DNA of 64,000 bases, from the NCBI GenBank assembly GCA_029216955.1, contig JANAVB010007000.1, positions 843,501 through 907,500 of the forward strand. The letters are read 5' to 3'. The position numbers and the translations under genes were made by a program. Positions 49,989 through 62,833 of this stretch are shown one piece after another. The notes below the pieces were generated by a model. It did not search any database, had not been told where the DNA came from, and worked only from the letters and a program-made list of their open reading frames with translations. Numbering within the stretch: position 1 is the stretch's first letter; the number at the start of each line of letters is the position of its first letter. The DNA comes from Iris pallida (Eukaryota > Streptophyta > Magnoliopsida > Asparagales > Iridaceae).

Positions 49989-52900
49989 TATGAGCACCCT
50001 GAATTTCGGGTTAATTTTTTTATTTTCTGATTGGTCTGGTTTCGATAAATAATTTATTTTGTTATTTTTCCTTAAGTATACTTTCCGTGCCATTGATATT
50101 TGGAGTGTCAGGGATGTCCAACTCTGGAAATCTTCTTCACGAGTTTTGGAGTGGACAGGATTACCTTCATGACGGTATATAGTGTCCCACTCAAACTTGT
50201 TCCCTTGTGCTCTTTTGTTTCGCTGAACTTCTGGTCGAATTAGACCGTTTGATCATAAATTAATTTTTCCCACTCTTTTCCTTGATCATTTTTAGCACGT
50301 TACCGTGACTTTTAATTTTGGAGCGCAAGACCAGTTATTTTTTTGAAACCAACTCCTCATTGATGATCTACTTGAGACGCTCGTCACCCATGACCTTCGT
50401 GTCCCACTCAGACACGTCATTTTGTGCTCAATTTGATTCGCACAACTTTTCCGACACGTGACCCGATTTTATTTCACTCTACGGCGTCACATTCATCTTC
50501 CAACTTGATTTGTGGGTCCCCTGTCGACCAAAACCTGTCAGCCCCAACTATGGACATGGCCCACATTGAGCCTACTATCCGTCCTCCACTTGTGTCCCAT
50601 TTATTGGAATCCTCATGTGCTACTTATTTACCCATGATCATCAACGTCTATTTTTAATTCGATTTTTGCTCAATGTCTGATTCTGACCCAATCCGGCTCC
50701 ACCGAGTCCAGTCCAGCTCCATGTTGCCCTCCATTGGGACACCCTCATTTTTCCGTGTCCAAAATAATATTTAATACCCTATCTACCTATTTCAATGTTT
50801 ATTGGAATTCCTATCTATTTAAATTCACATAGGAATGACCTATTCCTCCATTTATTCCTAGCCATAGATCTCCCTACATTAATCCCATCCATTAATTCTC
50901 CATGAAATTTTTTTCCAAGCCCCTCACAGCCTATACTTGCCGGCCCTAGTTTTTAGGAATTTATTTCTCTCTCTCTCATTTATTACATTTATCTCTCTCT
51001 CTTATCCTCTCCTTCTCTCTCTTCCCTCTCTTTTATTTTCACTTCAACACCATTTCCTTCCATGCACAGCACCACCACCCGACACCCACTCCACCACCCG
51101 ACCTCACCCCAGCCTCCTCCTGGCCCGGCCTTCGTCGTCGGCCATGGCCGCCACCATTCTCTCCGATCTCCTCTCCTCCTCCACCTCCTCTCTATTTCCT
51201 CCTTCCTTCCTCCTCATCTTCAATAACAACCGCACCCCACCACCTTCATCCAAGCCAACCGCCGCCACCACCATATCAGCCATCACCATCACCTTCACCC
51301 TCGCTGGGAGCGCCCGCAGCACTTCGCGCGTCGCCGGCCGACCACGCAGCGCCGCCGCGCGCGAACAGTGCACATCAGCCGGCCGACCACGTGTGCGCGC
51401 GTGAGGCGCTGGCCGCCGCCGCCATGGCCGGCCACGCACCGCCGTGGGTGGCCCCCCCCCTCCGGCGAGCAGCGACGCTCCTTCCCTGACGGCCACCGTC
51501 CTCCGAGACGCGCCGTCGAGGCGATTTGTGCGTTTTGAACGACGTCCCGTCGTGACACGCGTGAAATGAAGTTCGTTTTGGCGCCCCGTCGCAGCAACTT
51601 CGTAGACATTTTCTCAGAGATCCGACCGTTGGATCGACGATTCCTTCACTCCATCACAATCTCGGTATATCCACCTTCACTCCTGTCAATTTTCGTCCGT
51701 TAATTTTATCGTTTGATACATCAAAATCGGCCACCAAGTTGGCCGTTTAAATTGTATTAAATTTGGACAGTTTTGCGGGGTCAACTTCGTCAGCTTGTAT
51801 CTCCTCCACCGCAGCTCCGTTTGGCGTGCTACTAGTTCCGGTGCGAAGCTGGTATAACCCTCTTGTTACCCCTCCATTTTCGTTTCATTGTGAGCTTGTT
51901 TGATTGGTTGAATTCGACGCCAAAGTTGGCAGTCCGAATTCGTAATTTCCAACTTGTAAAATTCCATTTTTGAACACGGGACTCCAGATTTCATTTCTGA
52001 CACCACCATTAGACTTGTGGCGTCGTTCTGGCATGTTTTCATATGAAATTTGTTAGATTTGGAGAATGTGGGCTCGGGCACGCATTTCGGTGCAAAGTGG
52101 GTCCCACATTCTGGACAACGGGGCTTTTTGATGCCGGCTCATCGGAATCCAATTTCGGATATACCGTTGAGTTCGTATCGTCATTCTGGACTCGTTGACA
52201 TATAATTTGTTAGGTTTTGGTGGATATTGGATTGGACACGTATTTCGGTGCAAGTCGGATACCAATATCCGGATCAACGGGTCATTTTGAGATCGGCTCA
52301 TCGGAATTCAATTCCGGATATACCGTTGAGTTCGTATCGCCATTCTGAACTCGTTGACATGTAGTTTGCTGAGTTTTAAGAACTTTGGCTCCGGCACGTA
52401 TTTCTGTGCAAACCGGAATTTCAAGTTCTGGTTAATGGACCAAAATGAGATCGGGTCAACAGAATCCAATTCTGGAGATACCGTTGGGTTCGTATCGTCA
52501 TTCTGTTTGCGTGTACATATAATTTGTTATATTTTATAGACTTGTTTTCTTGCACGTTTTTTGGTACAAAACAGCTCCGACACGGACACCGTTTTGACCC
52601 AAAATTACCTTTTTGCCCTTGTGTCCAAATTGGACCGATGGGTAGGTTATCCTAGCTAATTTGACTATTCTGGACACGTTGGCAATGTTTATTTCGTCGT
52701 CCGATAATATTTGTTGATAGTTTCTCTATGTTTAACCTTTTTATAATTAATTAATAATTAATTCATGTAATGCTCGTATTTCGGGATTAGTACAACGAAA
52801 TTGAGCTCAGTCAATTCCAGTGATCTCACATCGCTGAAATTGACAAGATGGACACGTGGACCACCATAATAAGATTATCAACCTTACTATTGATATTCTT

Positions 52901-54575
52901 ATCTCGATTTGCGTGTCGTAAGTTTCGACGTACGAATAACGAAGTACACTTTATATTTTCAATAATTAGACTAGATTGACCCTGTTTGACCAAGGTTGAC
53001 TAGTTGACCCAAAGTCAACTGTGAGTCAACGCTTGACCTAATTTGACTAAATTATTGACCGGAGTTGACCTAGAGTTAATTTGACTTAGAAGAACCTAGG
53101 ATAAGATAGATTGCTTGTAGAGATTTATTTATTACAACTTGAACACCTTGTAACCTGTGTTGCTTTAAATAGGAATCTGTGGCTTCAGTTGGACCCTCTA
53201 TACTTATCAGCTCAGGACCGCAGGCGAGTACATTCACTGATAGTTTTCATTATCTTGATATCTACTATATCCGATTCAGTCGTAGTGTTTTACTTGATTC
53301 CCGATACGACGGTTCACGGACTAGTATACGTCGGATCCTGTCATGAGATGTTATTCCTGGACTTTCTTGGTATATTGGTATGAGATATTTTCGTATTCAT
53401 GTACTTGTATAGACATTGATTTGGGCGTGGGCTGGCCCCCTGCTCTCGAACCTTGTGTCATGACGTGCCATGTCCGGATCCGTGATACTACTCGGGGATG
53501 GGAGAATTATTAGGGGTTATGTGATCAAAGCCTCCCTGTCACTATATATTGCTAGCGCCACCCTCACCTCACGTAGGGTGTAGCAGATACCCCGTGCCGG
53601 TTATCCAGGTTGGCCGGCATGACCCTTTCCAGAGATTTTCGTGTGATTGCCGGGCCAAGTAGATAACCTTCTCTTGCTTCCCTAGCCGATCACATATCGT
53701 CCTAATAGTTCAAATCACTTTTTATATTTGTTGTCATATCTTACATTCCAGTTCACCTTTACTTACTGTACTTTCACCATGGTATGATTCATTTCTCATA
53801 TGCTCTACCTGCCTTTTATACTGTACCATGATCACGAGACTAAGTTTTGTTTGAAAGAAGGGTTACAACCCCGGTCCTTATTTGGTTTAAGGGTTGTAAC
53901 TCGGCTTTCAAATAGTTTTCAAGTCATCGAACTCACTTGTTCTACCTGCTTTCATATTGTGCCATGGTTATGGGACTAAGTTCTGTTTGAAAGAAGGGTT
54001 ACAACCCCGGTCCTTGTTTGGTTTAAGGGTTGTAACTCGGCTTTCAAATGGTTCCCAAGTCGCCGATATCTTTTTCTTGTATTTCATTATTACTGTCTCT
54101 TATAGTTTTTCTCAATTCATATGGAACTGTTGTTGGTGTTTGTACTTGCTCATTTTTCTGACAGGATACCTAGACAAATTTTACAGATAGTTTGGAGGTT
54201 GCCTGCTAGCCTAGAGGAGGCACATTAGAGGTTGTTTAGTTAGCTGTTCTCAGTTGTCTGGAGTTGTATTTATTTTGTGGATTACTGTATTTGAGTTTTG
54301 AGATGTATTTCTGGGTTTTTGTACCTTAGACACTTAGACTTCTATCTGTTGTATCTCTTTTCAATTTCATGTTTTATCTATCTTCCTTTTGCTCTACCTT
54401 AGATGTGATTGAGTTTACATTCTGCTATGTCACCCCCATTTGGGGAGTATAAACTGTTTAGTCTTATACTGTTAGATGCATTGAGACCTAGGATAGCGTT
54501 CTACCGCCGACACTGCGGCGTAGGCTGGGCGTTGTTACGTTCTCGTGACCTAACCCTAGGGTGCGGGCCGTGACA
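49989..54575 (+). repeat. Element Z 3' LTR (4587 bp)
   Basis: Collinear with the 5' LTR. The first dinucleotide is TA instead of TG (TATGAGCACCC), a G-to-A change. It ends GCGGGCCGTGACA and is followed by GAGCC. Confidence 0.92.
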
Positions 54576-54712
54576 GAGCCAGAAGCTTCGGCCGACCACC
54601 TCAGAACATCGGGCTCGGGGCCAAGCTTAAGATCGTTGTTCGAATGCACTCTACCGCCTCTTCCCCAACCCAATCCCGGATCTGGTTCCATTTCCAGTCA
54701 TTCCCTAGTTGG
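54576..54712 (-). pseudogene. LINE ORF2 fragment between Z and V
   Basis: This 137-bp piece joins the LINE parts on each side of the insertions. Its minus strand encodes NDWKWNQIRDWVGEEAVECI and, after a one-base shift, LRWSAEASGS, which leads into the zf-RVT domain at 43446. GAGCC (54576-54580) is the right TSD of Z and GTTGG (54708-54712) the left TSD of V. Confidence 0.8.
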
Positions 54713-56965
54713 TGTAATGCCCCGCTCCGCACGAGGCATTTGGTTGGCTTATTTGATGCTATCAAGATGTTGGACCGTGACTTAAGTTGGGAATCAGTAG
54801 AATTGAGACTGATGCAGTCTCTCTTAGCTGGCTATACGGAATGGGTATTGGAACGTGGCTCGCTGGTGGAGCTACGCATAGTAGAATTGTGTGTGATCGA
54901 AACAGGAAGACCCTTTTATGCAAGTGAGTGGAACTGTCCTCCCTCCTCCTTACTCCTTTATGCTTAATAAAATGAAGTATTGAAATGCTATGAATTATCC
55001 CTAATTGTCCCATGTTTTAGTTGCTGAATAATAGAGATGCCTATGTTGAGAATTATTGAAATGTACAACACATTGAACTGCTAATGTGATTTGAGGCCTA
55101 AAAATGAATTGATAACATTGTCCCTTATGCTTAACGCTGTCGAAACAAGTAGACACTTGAATAATGAGATGCCTTATGAATGATAGAATAAGAATGAACT
55201 GGCTATGCTATCGACCCAATGAACTGAATGAAACACTAGAATCATGTACTCTCTGTATATTTTTTGTAAGAATATAAAATGCTGCATATCCCTTTTAAGA
55301 AATGAATGAATGAATAAATGTTCCTATGAAATGAATGAATGTTACGTTCCTCTTAAGAAAGGAATGATATGAGATACGTTGCAATGAAGCAATGAATGAG
55401 AAATGATAAAGCTGGGATCGTTGAGATCACCGAATGAAATGATAGTAATGATGAAATGAATGAGTCATTGAATATGACTAATGATGCACTGTTGCCTTTA
55501 CTTTCCTTAATATATTTTACCATGCGATTATGTTCACAATCGAGTCGGACACGCATTCGCATGGTCATGGACAACTTGTATACAAGGTTTGAGTTTTAAT
55601 TTCTTTGAACGGTTCCTAGGGCCCTGGGGACCGATTCGACATAGGAGGAAATAATGATGAGTGCTGTGGGAGCACAGATAAGGCGGGGTGGCATAGAGGC
55701 TCGCCACCTACTATGCTGACCGTATTGTCTTGAAATGAAATGAAATAAAAAGTGTCCATATGGTTTAACAACACCAGTGACCATGTAGTCAGGATGCATG
55801 CTAATGAATGTTTTGTGCAGGCAGAGTAAGTATATCTGATAACCTGTATTTGATGCAGGTATAAGAAGTCAGCTATCGGTAAGGAATCACATAATTGTAA
55901 TATTATATATGTTGGATTAACTTGCCTGCTAAGCATTGCTAAATGAAATGTAACTATGTTGTTGCCTGTAAAATGAGAGACTCTATAACATGCTCAACAT
56001 GTTAAATGTGAAATTCTAATGCATTGCCTTTTAGATCATTACCGTAACCTGTTGAATGATAACACCAAGTATGCTAAACGATGTCCCTTCAGAAAGTATT
56101 TCAATAATATGCTGCAATGTGTTAACTCAATATTGCTTAGATGATGCCTTACATAGAGAAATGCTATACCATGCTAAGACATGTTTACTTACTTCAATGT
56201 TTCTGCTCAAGAACTGTAAACTGATGCTAGGCCCCAAGTAGAAAGATCATTCTATTAAATGCTTGTTAAAATTGACCAGTTAGTGTTGGTTTAGGCGAGT
56301 GGGTTGGATTCTGCTCACCAGTATATAAATGATGTGCTGACCCACGTTTTGTGGGTAGGTGCTCGTGCTTGGAATGTTCTACACACGAAGATTGGCTTGA
56401 TTGGTCCCGCGGCATTGAAGATTTATTGGGTATACAGAAGCTCTCCTTGCTCAAGATGATGTCTTCTATTTATAAAAGGGCATAATGTATGGAACATTGT
56501 AATTAGTGATACTAGTGAGTTGTAAGCCAAGTCGGTATATCGAGTTGTAATCCAATGTATCCAAGTATCAATTGTAAGCTGTATAGCATTGTTCAGTTGG
56601 TTTTCAATGTAAAGTAAGATGTGCTGTAAGCATTGTACTTCAATACAAGTCTTGTACTCTTCTTCAATTATCAATAAAGATAATATAGTTCTATATATCT
56701 CTGTATGACTTCAAGTTATTCTTTTATCTCCGCTGCTATAAAGAAGTATTGTACTTCTATTCAATGAGAAAGATTGTCCTCACTAAATTCAATTTATCTG
56801 CTTCTGCCGCTGTGATGTGTTCCTATTTGAAAAAATCAATTATGTACCATCTTTGCCTTGTACAAGTGCAATACCAGACTTGTACGACATTACGCCCAAG
56901 CGAGGACGATCGATTCCAAGAAATAAAATATGTGAATAAATGATTCTACGAATCGGGGCGTGACA
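54713..56965 (+). mobile_element. Solo LTR V (2253 bp)
   Basis: It starts TGTAATGCCCCGCTCC and ends GGGGCGTGACA, flanked by GTTGG on both sides (54708-54712 and 56966-56970), inside LINE ORF2. It contains two TATA-like boxes (56322-56330 and 56471-56479) and AATAAA (56673-56678). No interior or second LTR is present, so it is a solo LTR from recombination. The end GTGACA relates it to the Tekay/Del-type families here. The short open frames in it are not genes. Confidence 0.88.
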
Positions 56966-59857
56966 GTTGGTCCCACAAATCTTTGATCTTTATATGTCCC
57001 GGAGCCGTCGGTAGGTTGGGGAGCAAGGAGTCTCCCGCCTAATGTTCCAGGAAGGTCGAAGATTCGTCGTTACCCAGTTGGAGCCTTATCACCGATTCAG
57101 CCAAGGATCGCCCCGTGAGAATCTGCCTTCAAGCTGCGGAAGATCTGCTGTTGGAGATAGCCAGCGATGGGTGGATATGTTTGAAGTACCCGGCCTTCAT
57201 GAATCTAGCCCATAAGTTCTGACTAGAACGAAGCTTCCACCACATCTTCACAGAGAAGGCGTCGACAATGTGAGAGAGTTTGGTGAATCCAAGACCCCCC
57301 CTCATCTGTGGGCCTCACCATGGAGTCCCAACTGGCCCAGTGATGCTTGGCATGTCCTTCACTGTGACCCCAGAAAAAATTGGTGATGATGCTCTCTATC
57401 GAAGAGAGAACATTCTTAGGGGGGAGCAAGCTGCCAGGGTATAAATGAGAACGGAGGTGAGAACATGTTTGATGAGGATCATCTTTCCGCCCGGGGATAG
57501 AGTAGCATTGTGCCACCCCTCAATTTTTTTCCTGAATCTGTTAATCAGGTCCTCAAAATGCCAGCGTTAGCTCTACCATGAACGAGCGGGCATCCAAGGT
57601 AGCGAAACGGAGGGTGATCGACTGCGAAAGAGGTGATGATGGAAAGGCTGGCCGCTAGCTCATTTTAATGTTGTGGTGGGCATAGATCACACTCTTTTCG
57701 GGGTTGACCTTCTGTCCGGAGCACCTGTTGTACTTTTTGATCGTGTTGTGGACCACCTCCACCGATCCAACATCCCCAGAGGAGAAAATAAGGATGTCGT
57801 CGGCATAGGCCAGATGGGTGATAATCTGACAACCGCTGACCATGTGGAAATTCTGAAAGTTCAGAACTCTAGTCATACCGTTCAGCTGTCTACTCAAAGC
57901 GTCTGCCGCAATGATGAAGATGGTGGACGATAGTGGGTCACCTTGCCTAACCCCGCGATTAGATTTAAAAAATCCATCAGCTTGTCCGTTGATGACCGTG
58001 GAGAACCATGAGTTGCTGATCGATCTCCATACTATGTTGGTCCACATTTCTGAAAATCCGAAGGGCCTGAGAACCCAGATCATGAATTGCCAATCCAGCA
58101 TGTCATAAGCTTTCTCTATGTCTAGTTTGATAGCTATGTTACCCCCCTCGATGGGAACTTCATGCAGGTGATGAGCTCATGAGCTAGCATAATATTGTCT
58201 TGGATGTTTCTTCCTTTGACAAATCCACTCTGCTCCTTGGAGATAATCTTGGGAAGAATATCTGACATGCAGGAGGCGATAATTTTGGAAATGATCTTGT
58301 TGGTGAAAGTGCAGAGACTGATAGGGCGGAAATCCCGAAATGTCTCTGGGTTATCTTTTTTGGGGATAAGGATCAGGTTGGCGCTCGATATGGCTCTGGG
58401 GCAGGTAGCTCTCTGGAAGAAGGTCGTGACCGCTTCGTGAATGTCATGCTTGATGATATCCCAGCAGGTACGAAAAAATACCCCTAAAAAACTGTCAGGT
58501 CCTGGCGCACTATGCTCATCCAGTACCCACATCGCGTCTTTAACCTCGCTCTCGGAAGGAAGGAGTTCCAGCCGATTGTTGTCGTCGTTGTTAATGAGGT
58601 AGGATTTCTCCGCCAGAATGGAGGTGTCTCTGTAGATCGTTTCTATGGTAAACAATTGGGACTAGAACTTGGCTGCAGCCGCTTGGATATCCTGTTGGTT
58701 GTTAAAGATATTCCCTGATTCATCGACTATCTAATGCAGGATTAGTTTCTGTCTGCGACCGTTGACGTAGGCATGGAAGTAGCTCGAGTTTTTGTCCCCG
58801 TCACTGTCCCATCTGAGCCTCGCTTTTTGTTTCCAATAATCGGTCTCAACCTTCAGCCAGAATTTGAGAATAGCTTTGGTGAGGTTAAGGGCCGCCCTGG
58901 CCGCAGGTGAACGCTCACTCGCGAACAGATTTTCGACGTGGGTGACGTCATCCTCTGCGACACGCACGGCCTGAAAAATGTCCCCGTATGCCTATTTACT
59001 CCATATCGAAAGGGCCTGCCTCGTGGCCTTGAGCTTGTTGGCCATTCTGATAAGCGGGATGGGGGAGTCCGCTTGGGCCCAGGCTTCTTCAACAGTGCGC
59101 TTAAAGTGGGGGTGTTCGCTCCAGAAGTCAAGGAAGCGAAATATTTTATGGATCTGGGTGGATTTGCTTTTGATTTCGAAAAGAAGAGGGGTGTGGTCGG
59201 ATTCCGTGGAATTGAGGTGAGATAGTTTAGAGGTGATCCCTGATCCTTTCCATAGAGCGTTAGTGAGTGCCCTATCAAGACGAGAGTATTGCTGACGGTC
59301 GTCTTCCTGCATGTTGCACTATGTGAAAGCATTGTCGTTGAACTGGAGAGGGGAGAGGTGGGCGTTGAAGATGAAGTTGTTGAAATCTTGCTTGGCCGTG
59401 GGGGGGGTGGGCGGCCTCTTGATTTCTCTTCCCTGCTGGTGATAGCATTAAAGTCCCCTATACAAAGCCAAGGGAGGTTGATGTGGTTGTGGTGGATATC
59501 GATTAGATCGTTCCAAAGAAGTTTAAGTTCGGCGATATCACAACTGCCGTGGATCCTTAACACAAGGGCCCGCTTAGGGATCAAAGGGTGTTCCATCCAA
59601 CAAGAGAGAGCTTGCTTCAAGTTTTGGATGACTCTGATACTGACGTTCTTCGAGCAGAGAATCCAGATGTCATGTCTGCCAGTAATGGCTGTAGTGAAGC
59701 CTAACTGCAATTGAATGGTTTTGAGTTTCTTGGGAGGTATTTTAGGTTCCAGGATGATCACGATGTCAATCATGTGAATTTTGTTGAGACTGACAAGACG
59801 TCTCATGGTGGGTTTGTTCGCCAGACCTCGAACATTCTAGGAGAGGATGCTAAGCAT
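56966..59857 (-). pseudogene. LINE ORF2: APE endonuclease, reverse transcriptase
   Basis: ORF2 nicks target DNA and reverse-transcribes the LINE RNA. The start ATG is at 59857-59855. The first motif (NVRGLANKPTMRRL) is preceded by TAG at 59839-59837, where the family has Trp. Endonuclease motifs follow: WLCIGDFNAITSREEKSRG, then a frame change at the eight-G run 59400-59407, DRALTNALW and ESDHTPLLFE. Next is the linker (ETDYWKQKARLRWDSDGDKN), then RT: ANLILIPKKDNPETFRDFRP, KEQSGFVKGRNIQDN, a frameshift at the C6 run 58142-58147, GVRQGDPLSS, and catalytic AYADDILIFS (about 57800). The segment at 57223-57516 carries the post-RT region. V interrupts it at 56966. Confidence 0.9.
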
Positions 59858-61639
59858 TAATTACGCTTGGAGGGATATGTTTGGTCCGCTTGGCTGTGGA
59901 CCTGGTGCGCATGACGGATGCCTCGAAAGCTTCTTTCTGTTCTGTCTTTTTTATGGTGGAAGATGTCTCGACAAGCATTAAGCTGGGAATGTCGAGAGTG
60001 GGCTCCACTAGAGGTGTGTGGGGAAGATCAGAGGCGTCGTTAAGCAATTCTTCTGCCGAGTCCAGGAAGGGCTCCTCGGGGGGATGATAAGGGTGTCTTC
60101 GGTGTAGCCGTTTGGATCTTCGACGGATAAAGGATATCCAGCGGCAATAACTTGTTGTCCCCGAAGGACATGCTCTGGTCCCAAGATGGCAAGGGCTTCT
60201 GCACCGGGGATTTCTATACTGGAAGGGTGAACAGCTGGTGGCAGTGTGGATCCGAAATTCTAATCTAGGGGATTCTCACCTATGGCCTTCGGGCGTGATC
60301 CTCCAGAGCTCGTTTGTTGTGGCTCCGGCTCGGGGTCCTTGGATGATTCTTCGAGGGAAGTAGTCTCCTGGGTGGTGTCTTCCTTTTCTGTAAGTAAGGC
60401 GTTGAACCGATTTGATAGGGTAGGCACTGGGGGTTGTAGGGGACCATCACTTTACCTGGTGACGAGCCTGGCCCGCCTCCGTTGGAATCGAATATAATGT
60501 GGGAATTTGGTAGTGGAAGAAGGAGGAGAGCATTTTTGTCTGAGGTTGGAGCTTCCTGCTCTCGTTGGCCTGTGTGGCTTTATGGGCAGGCTTCCTCTTG
60601 AGCTCTGGGTGTAGGTAGAAACAATATTTTGGGAGATGCCCTCTCATGTGGCAGTGACTGCAGAACATGATATGGTTATCGTAAACTAATTGTTGGGTGT
60701 ACGTCTGGCTGCCTAGCTCAATGAAGATGTGATTGGGAGGTTCGTTGGTGAGATCGAGCTCAACACAGATCCTGGCATAGTGGGCCTTAGTTAGATTGCT
60801 AGTCTCTGCTGCGGTGGCCACGTACGTCCCGAAAGAGTTGGCAATGCACCTGAGAGCCGTGAGGATGAAGCAAATCAGGGGGAGGTTGGATAGGGTCACC
60901 CACGCCGCAATCGTGGCTGAGTCCACTTTGGTGTTAAAGTTCGGAGACCATCTGATGATCTTCATCTGGTGAGCGTCCACCCCGCTAGTACCCTTGGACC
61001 ATACGGATCGATGCTCTAGATCGAAGGAGAGGTGAAGCAGAAGATGCATAGGGTCAAGGAGGGCAACCCTATATTCTACGGATAGTCTCCAACTGGTAAT
61101 AACCTCCTGTACACTGCTGAACTTAGGGCATCCGGAGGAGAATTTGAGGACGAAAGTGTGGGGAAAGGAGGTGAACAACACAGCCAGTTCTTGATCAGAA
61201 AAAGGGACTTTAGACACGGCTGAATCAGAATCCTATGCTACATCGAGGAGAGGAACATCAGGGATCAAAGACCCCTTTTTGGCTGATAAGTCAGGGCGGA
61301 GCTTCTCGGCGAAGGAAGGAATCGGGGCCGCTGAGGATGTCGGGACGGTCCAGGAAAAACGGGAAGAGGGCAAAGCCGGGGGAGAATCATCTGTCGGCAA
61401 GGGGGCCGGCACCAAGGAGGGGAAGAGGGCGATCAGATCATCAGGAAGAGCCCGACCTGAAAAGAGGGGGTTAGGGGGGCCGAACGAAGATCGGGGCCAG
61501 GGTGCGCAGGGGACCCACCGCACCGGACGGGAGCGCCCGGGGGAGTCAAGCCGAAATGCGCGCCCAAGGACCAACCAGCGGGAGCGCCACTAGCGGGAGC
61601 ACCGAAGCCACAGGGAATGCCGTCGGCGGACCCGCATGG

Positions 61640-62290
61640 AGCGCCATAGGGGCCCGCGCCCACCGCTCTAAAAGAGGGCACTCCCGAGGAAGACTCGCAA
61701 CCGTCGGGTGGTGCCCCAAAATGCTGCGCCACCACAGGACCCACGGGGTTCCCAAAGGTAGCACCGAATCCGCCAGGTGGCACCACGAAAGAATGCGCCA
61801 CTAACTGATACGCGGGGACTCCACAAGGTGCGCCAGCAACGGACTCGCAGGTTGCGCCGTAGGGGCCCACGACAACTATGCCAAATGAAGCTCCTAACGC
61901 ACCCAAAAGAGCTCCTGACGAGGGATACGCGGGGACGCAGGGAGCGTCGCTGGGGCCCACGAAAACTGTGCCAAATGGGGGCCCTACAGCAGCATAAAAT
62001 GCGCCAAAAGCGGGAGAAAGTGATCCACTAGGAGCGCCACTGGGGACCACGGCACCTGCGCCGCATGGGGCCCCCGTAGGAACTATCGTACCCAAAAATG
62101 TGCCACCTACGAAAGGCAAGGGCGAGATGACGCCAGGTGCGCCGCTGGGGCCCATGGCAGCTGTGCCGAGTTGGGTCCCCAAAGCAACATGAAGTGTGCC
62201 AGAGGCGGGAAAAGCAGCTCCACGAGGAGCGTAAGTGGGGCCCACGGCACCTGTACCGCACGGGGCCCCACAGGAACGGTCGCACTACAA
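61640..62290 (-). repeat. 89-105 bp coding repeats in LINE ORF1
   Basis: On the plus strand GGGGCCCACG-type blocks preceded by GCGCC(G/A)CT recur near 61853, 61945, 62034, 62139 and 62228. They encode Gly/Ala/Pro-rich, hydrophobic repeats in the frame 61433-62245. Confidence 0.75.
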
Positions 62291-62357
62291 AGTGCACCGC
62301 GCTCGAGAGGCACGTGCCCGTGGCCAAAGGGCCCATAGCAGAAAATGGTTCATACGC

Positions 62358-62485
62358 GCACGTCCCTCAATGCTGGTGCGGTCCTCAAGAAGACCACCTG
62401 GGTCTCAGCCGAATTTAATGGATGCACGTCCCTCAACGTTGGCGCGGTCCTTGAGGAGACCACGTGGGTCTCAGTCGAATTCAAA
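62358..62485. repeat. 66-bp tandem duplication in LINE ORF1
   Basis: GCACGTCCCTCAATGCTGGT at 62358 recurs as GCACGTCCCTCAACGTTGGC at 62424. Both copies continue GCGGTCCT...GAGACCAC.TGGGTCTCAG. Confidence 0.9.
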
Positions 62486-62833
62486 ATCAGAGAGGGGGAG
62501 GATGGGCGGGAGGGGGAGGTGGTCCCGATGAGGGATGATGATGGCACTAGGCTGAGGGCAGCGCCAGGAATGCACCACCGGCCCGGCGGCAAGGGTGTAT
62601 AGGAAGAGGGCGAGCAGAGGCCAGGAGAATGCTGGAGTGAGCCGGTGAGGGAGGCGGCGGGAGGGAAGTGGTTGAGGGGAAGAAAGGGGGCGCCGGGGAT
62701 GGGGGAGGGAGGAGGGATGGGGGGAGGACGCGGAGGCCAGCGACGAAGAGGAAAAAACGGAGAAGGAGGAGGGAATCGCCGGATCAGAGGGGAGCCCCAG
62801 AAAGGCGAGGAGGTCGGCCGGGATGGAGGCCAT

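Larger units (their letters stand above)
43447..54575 (+). mobile_element. Element Z, complete LARD-type LTR retrotransposon
   Basis: Complete 11.1-kb element with TSD GAGCC (43442-43446 and 54576-54580), inserted in LINE ORF2. The 5' LTR is 43447-48018 and the 3' LTR 49989-54575, both near 4.58 kb. The interior (48019-49988) has a PBS and polypurine tract but no coding capacity. In a ~245-bp stretch near the LTR starts I count about seven substitutions, so insertion was fairly recent. It shares the LTR end GTGACA, PBS and a hairpin with the coding Tekay-like element, which may have mobilised it. Z' (16202 onward) is a more diverged relative. Confidence 0.92.
59850..62833 (-). pseudogene. LINE ORF1 (DUF4283 / CCHC RNA-binding protein)
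   Basis: ORF1 encodes the LINE nucleic-acid-binding protein. The likely start is ATG 62833-62831 (MASIPADLLAFLGLPSDPAI). A Pro/Ser-rich N-terminus is followed by a repetitive Gly/Ala/Pro region (61640-62290). Then come PSFAEKLRPD and the DUF4283-like domain (60447-61217; FSDQELAVLFTSFPHTFVLK, RWSPNFNTKVDSATIAAWV) and a zinc finger CSHCHMRGHLPKYC near 60660. A TAG at 61235-61233 breaks the frame before DUF4283. Other shifts lie near 61500 and 60455. The C-terminus (RTRSTAKRTKHIPPSVINA) ends at TAG 59850-59852, overlapping the ORF2 start by 8 nt. Confidence 0.85.

Noticed and set aside
58853..59806. 317-residue frame as a single protein
   Set aside because: Only the first part (endonuclease, to SREEKSRG) is real. 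After the G8 run at 59400-59407 the true frame changes, and the Pro/Ser-rich tail is a shifted reading.
61433..62245. 270-residue Gly/Ala/Pro protein that might be a structural or secreted repeat protein
   Set aside because: It sits between the ORF1 start and the DUF4283 domain of the LINE, on the same strand, so it is part of decayed ORF1.
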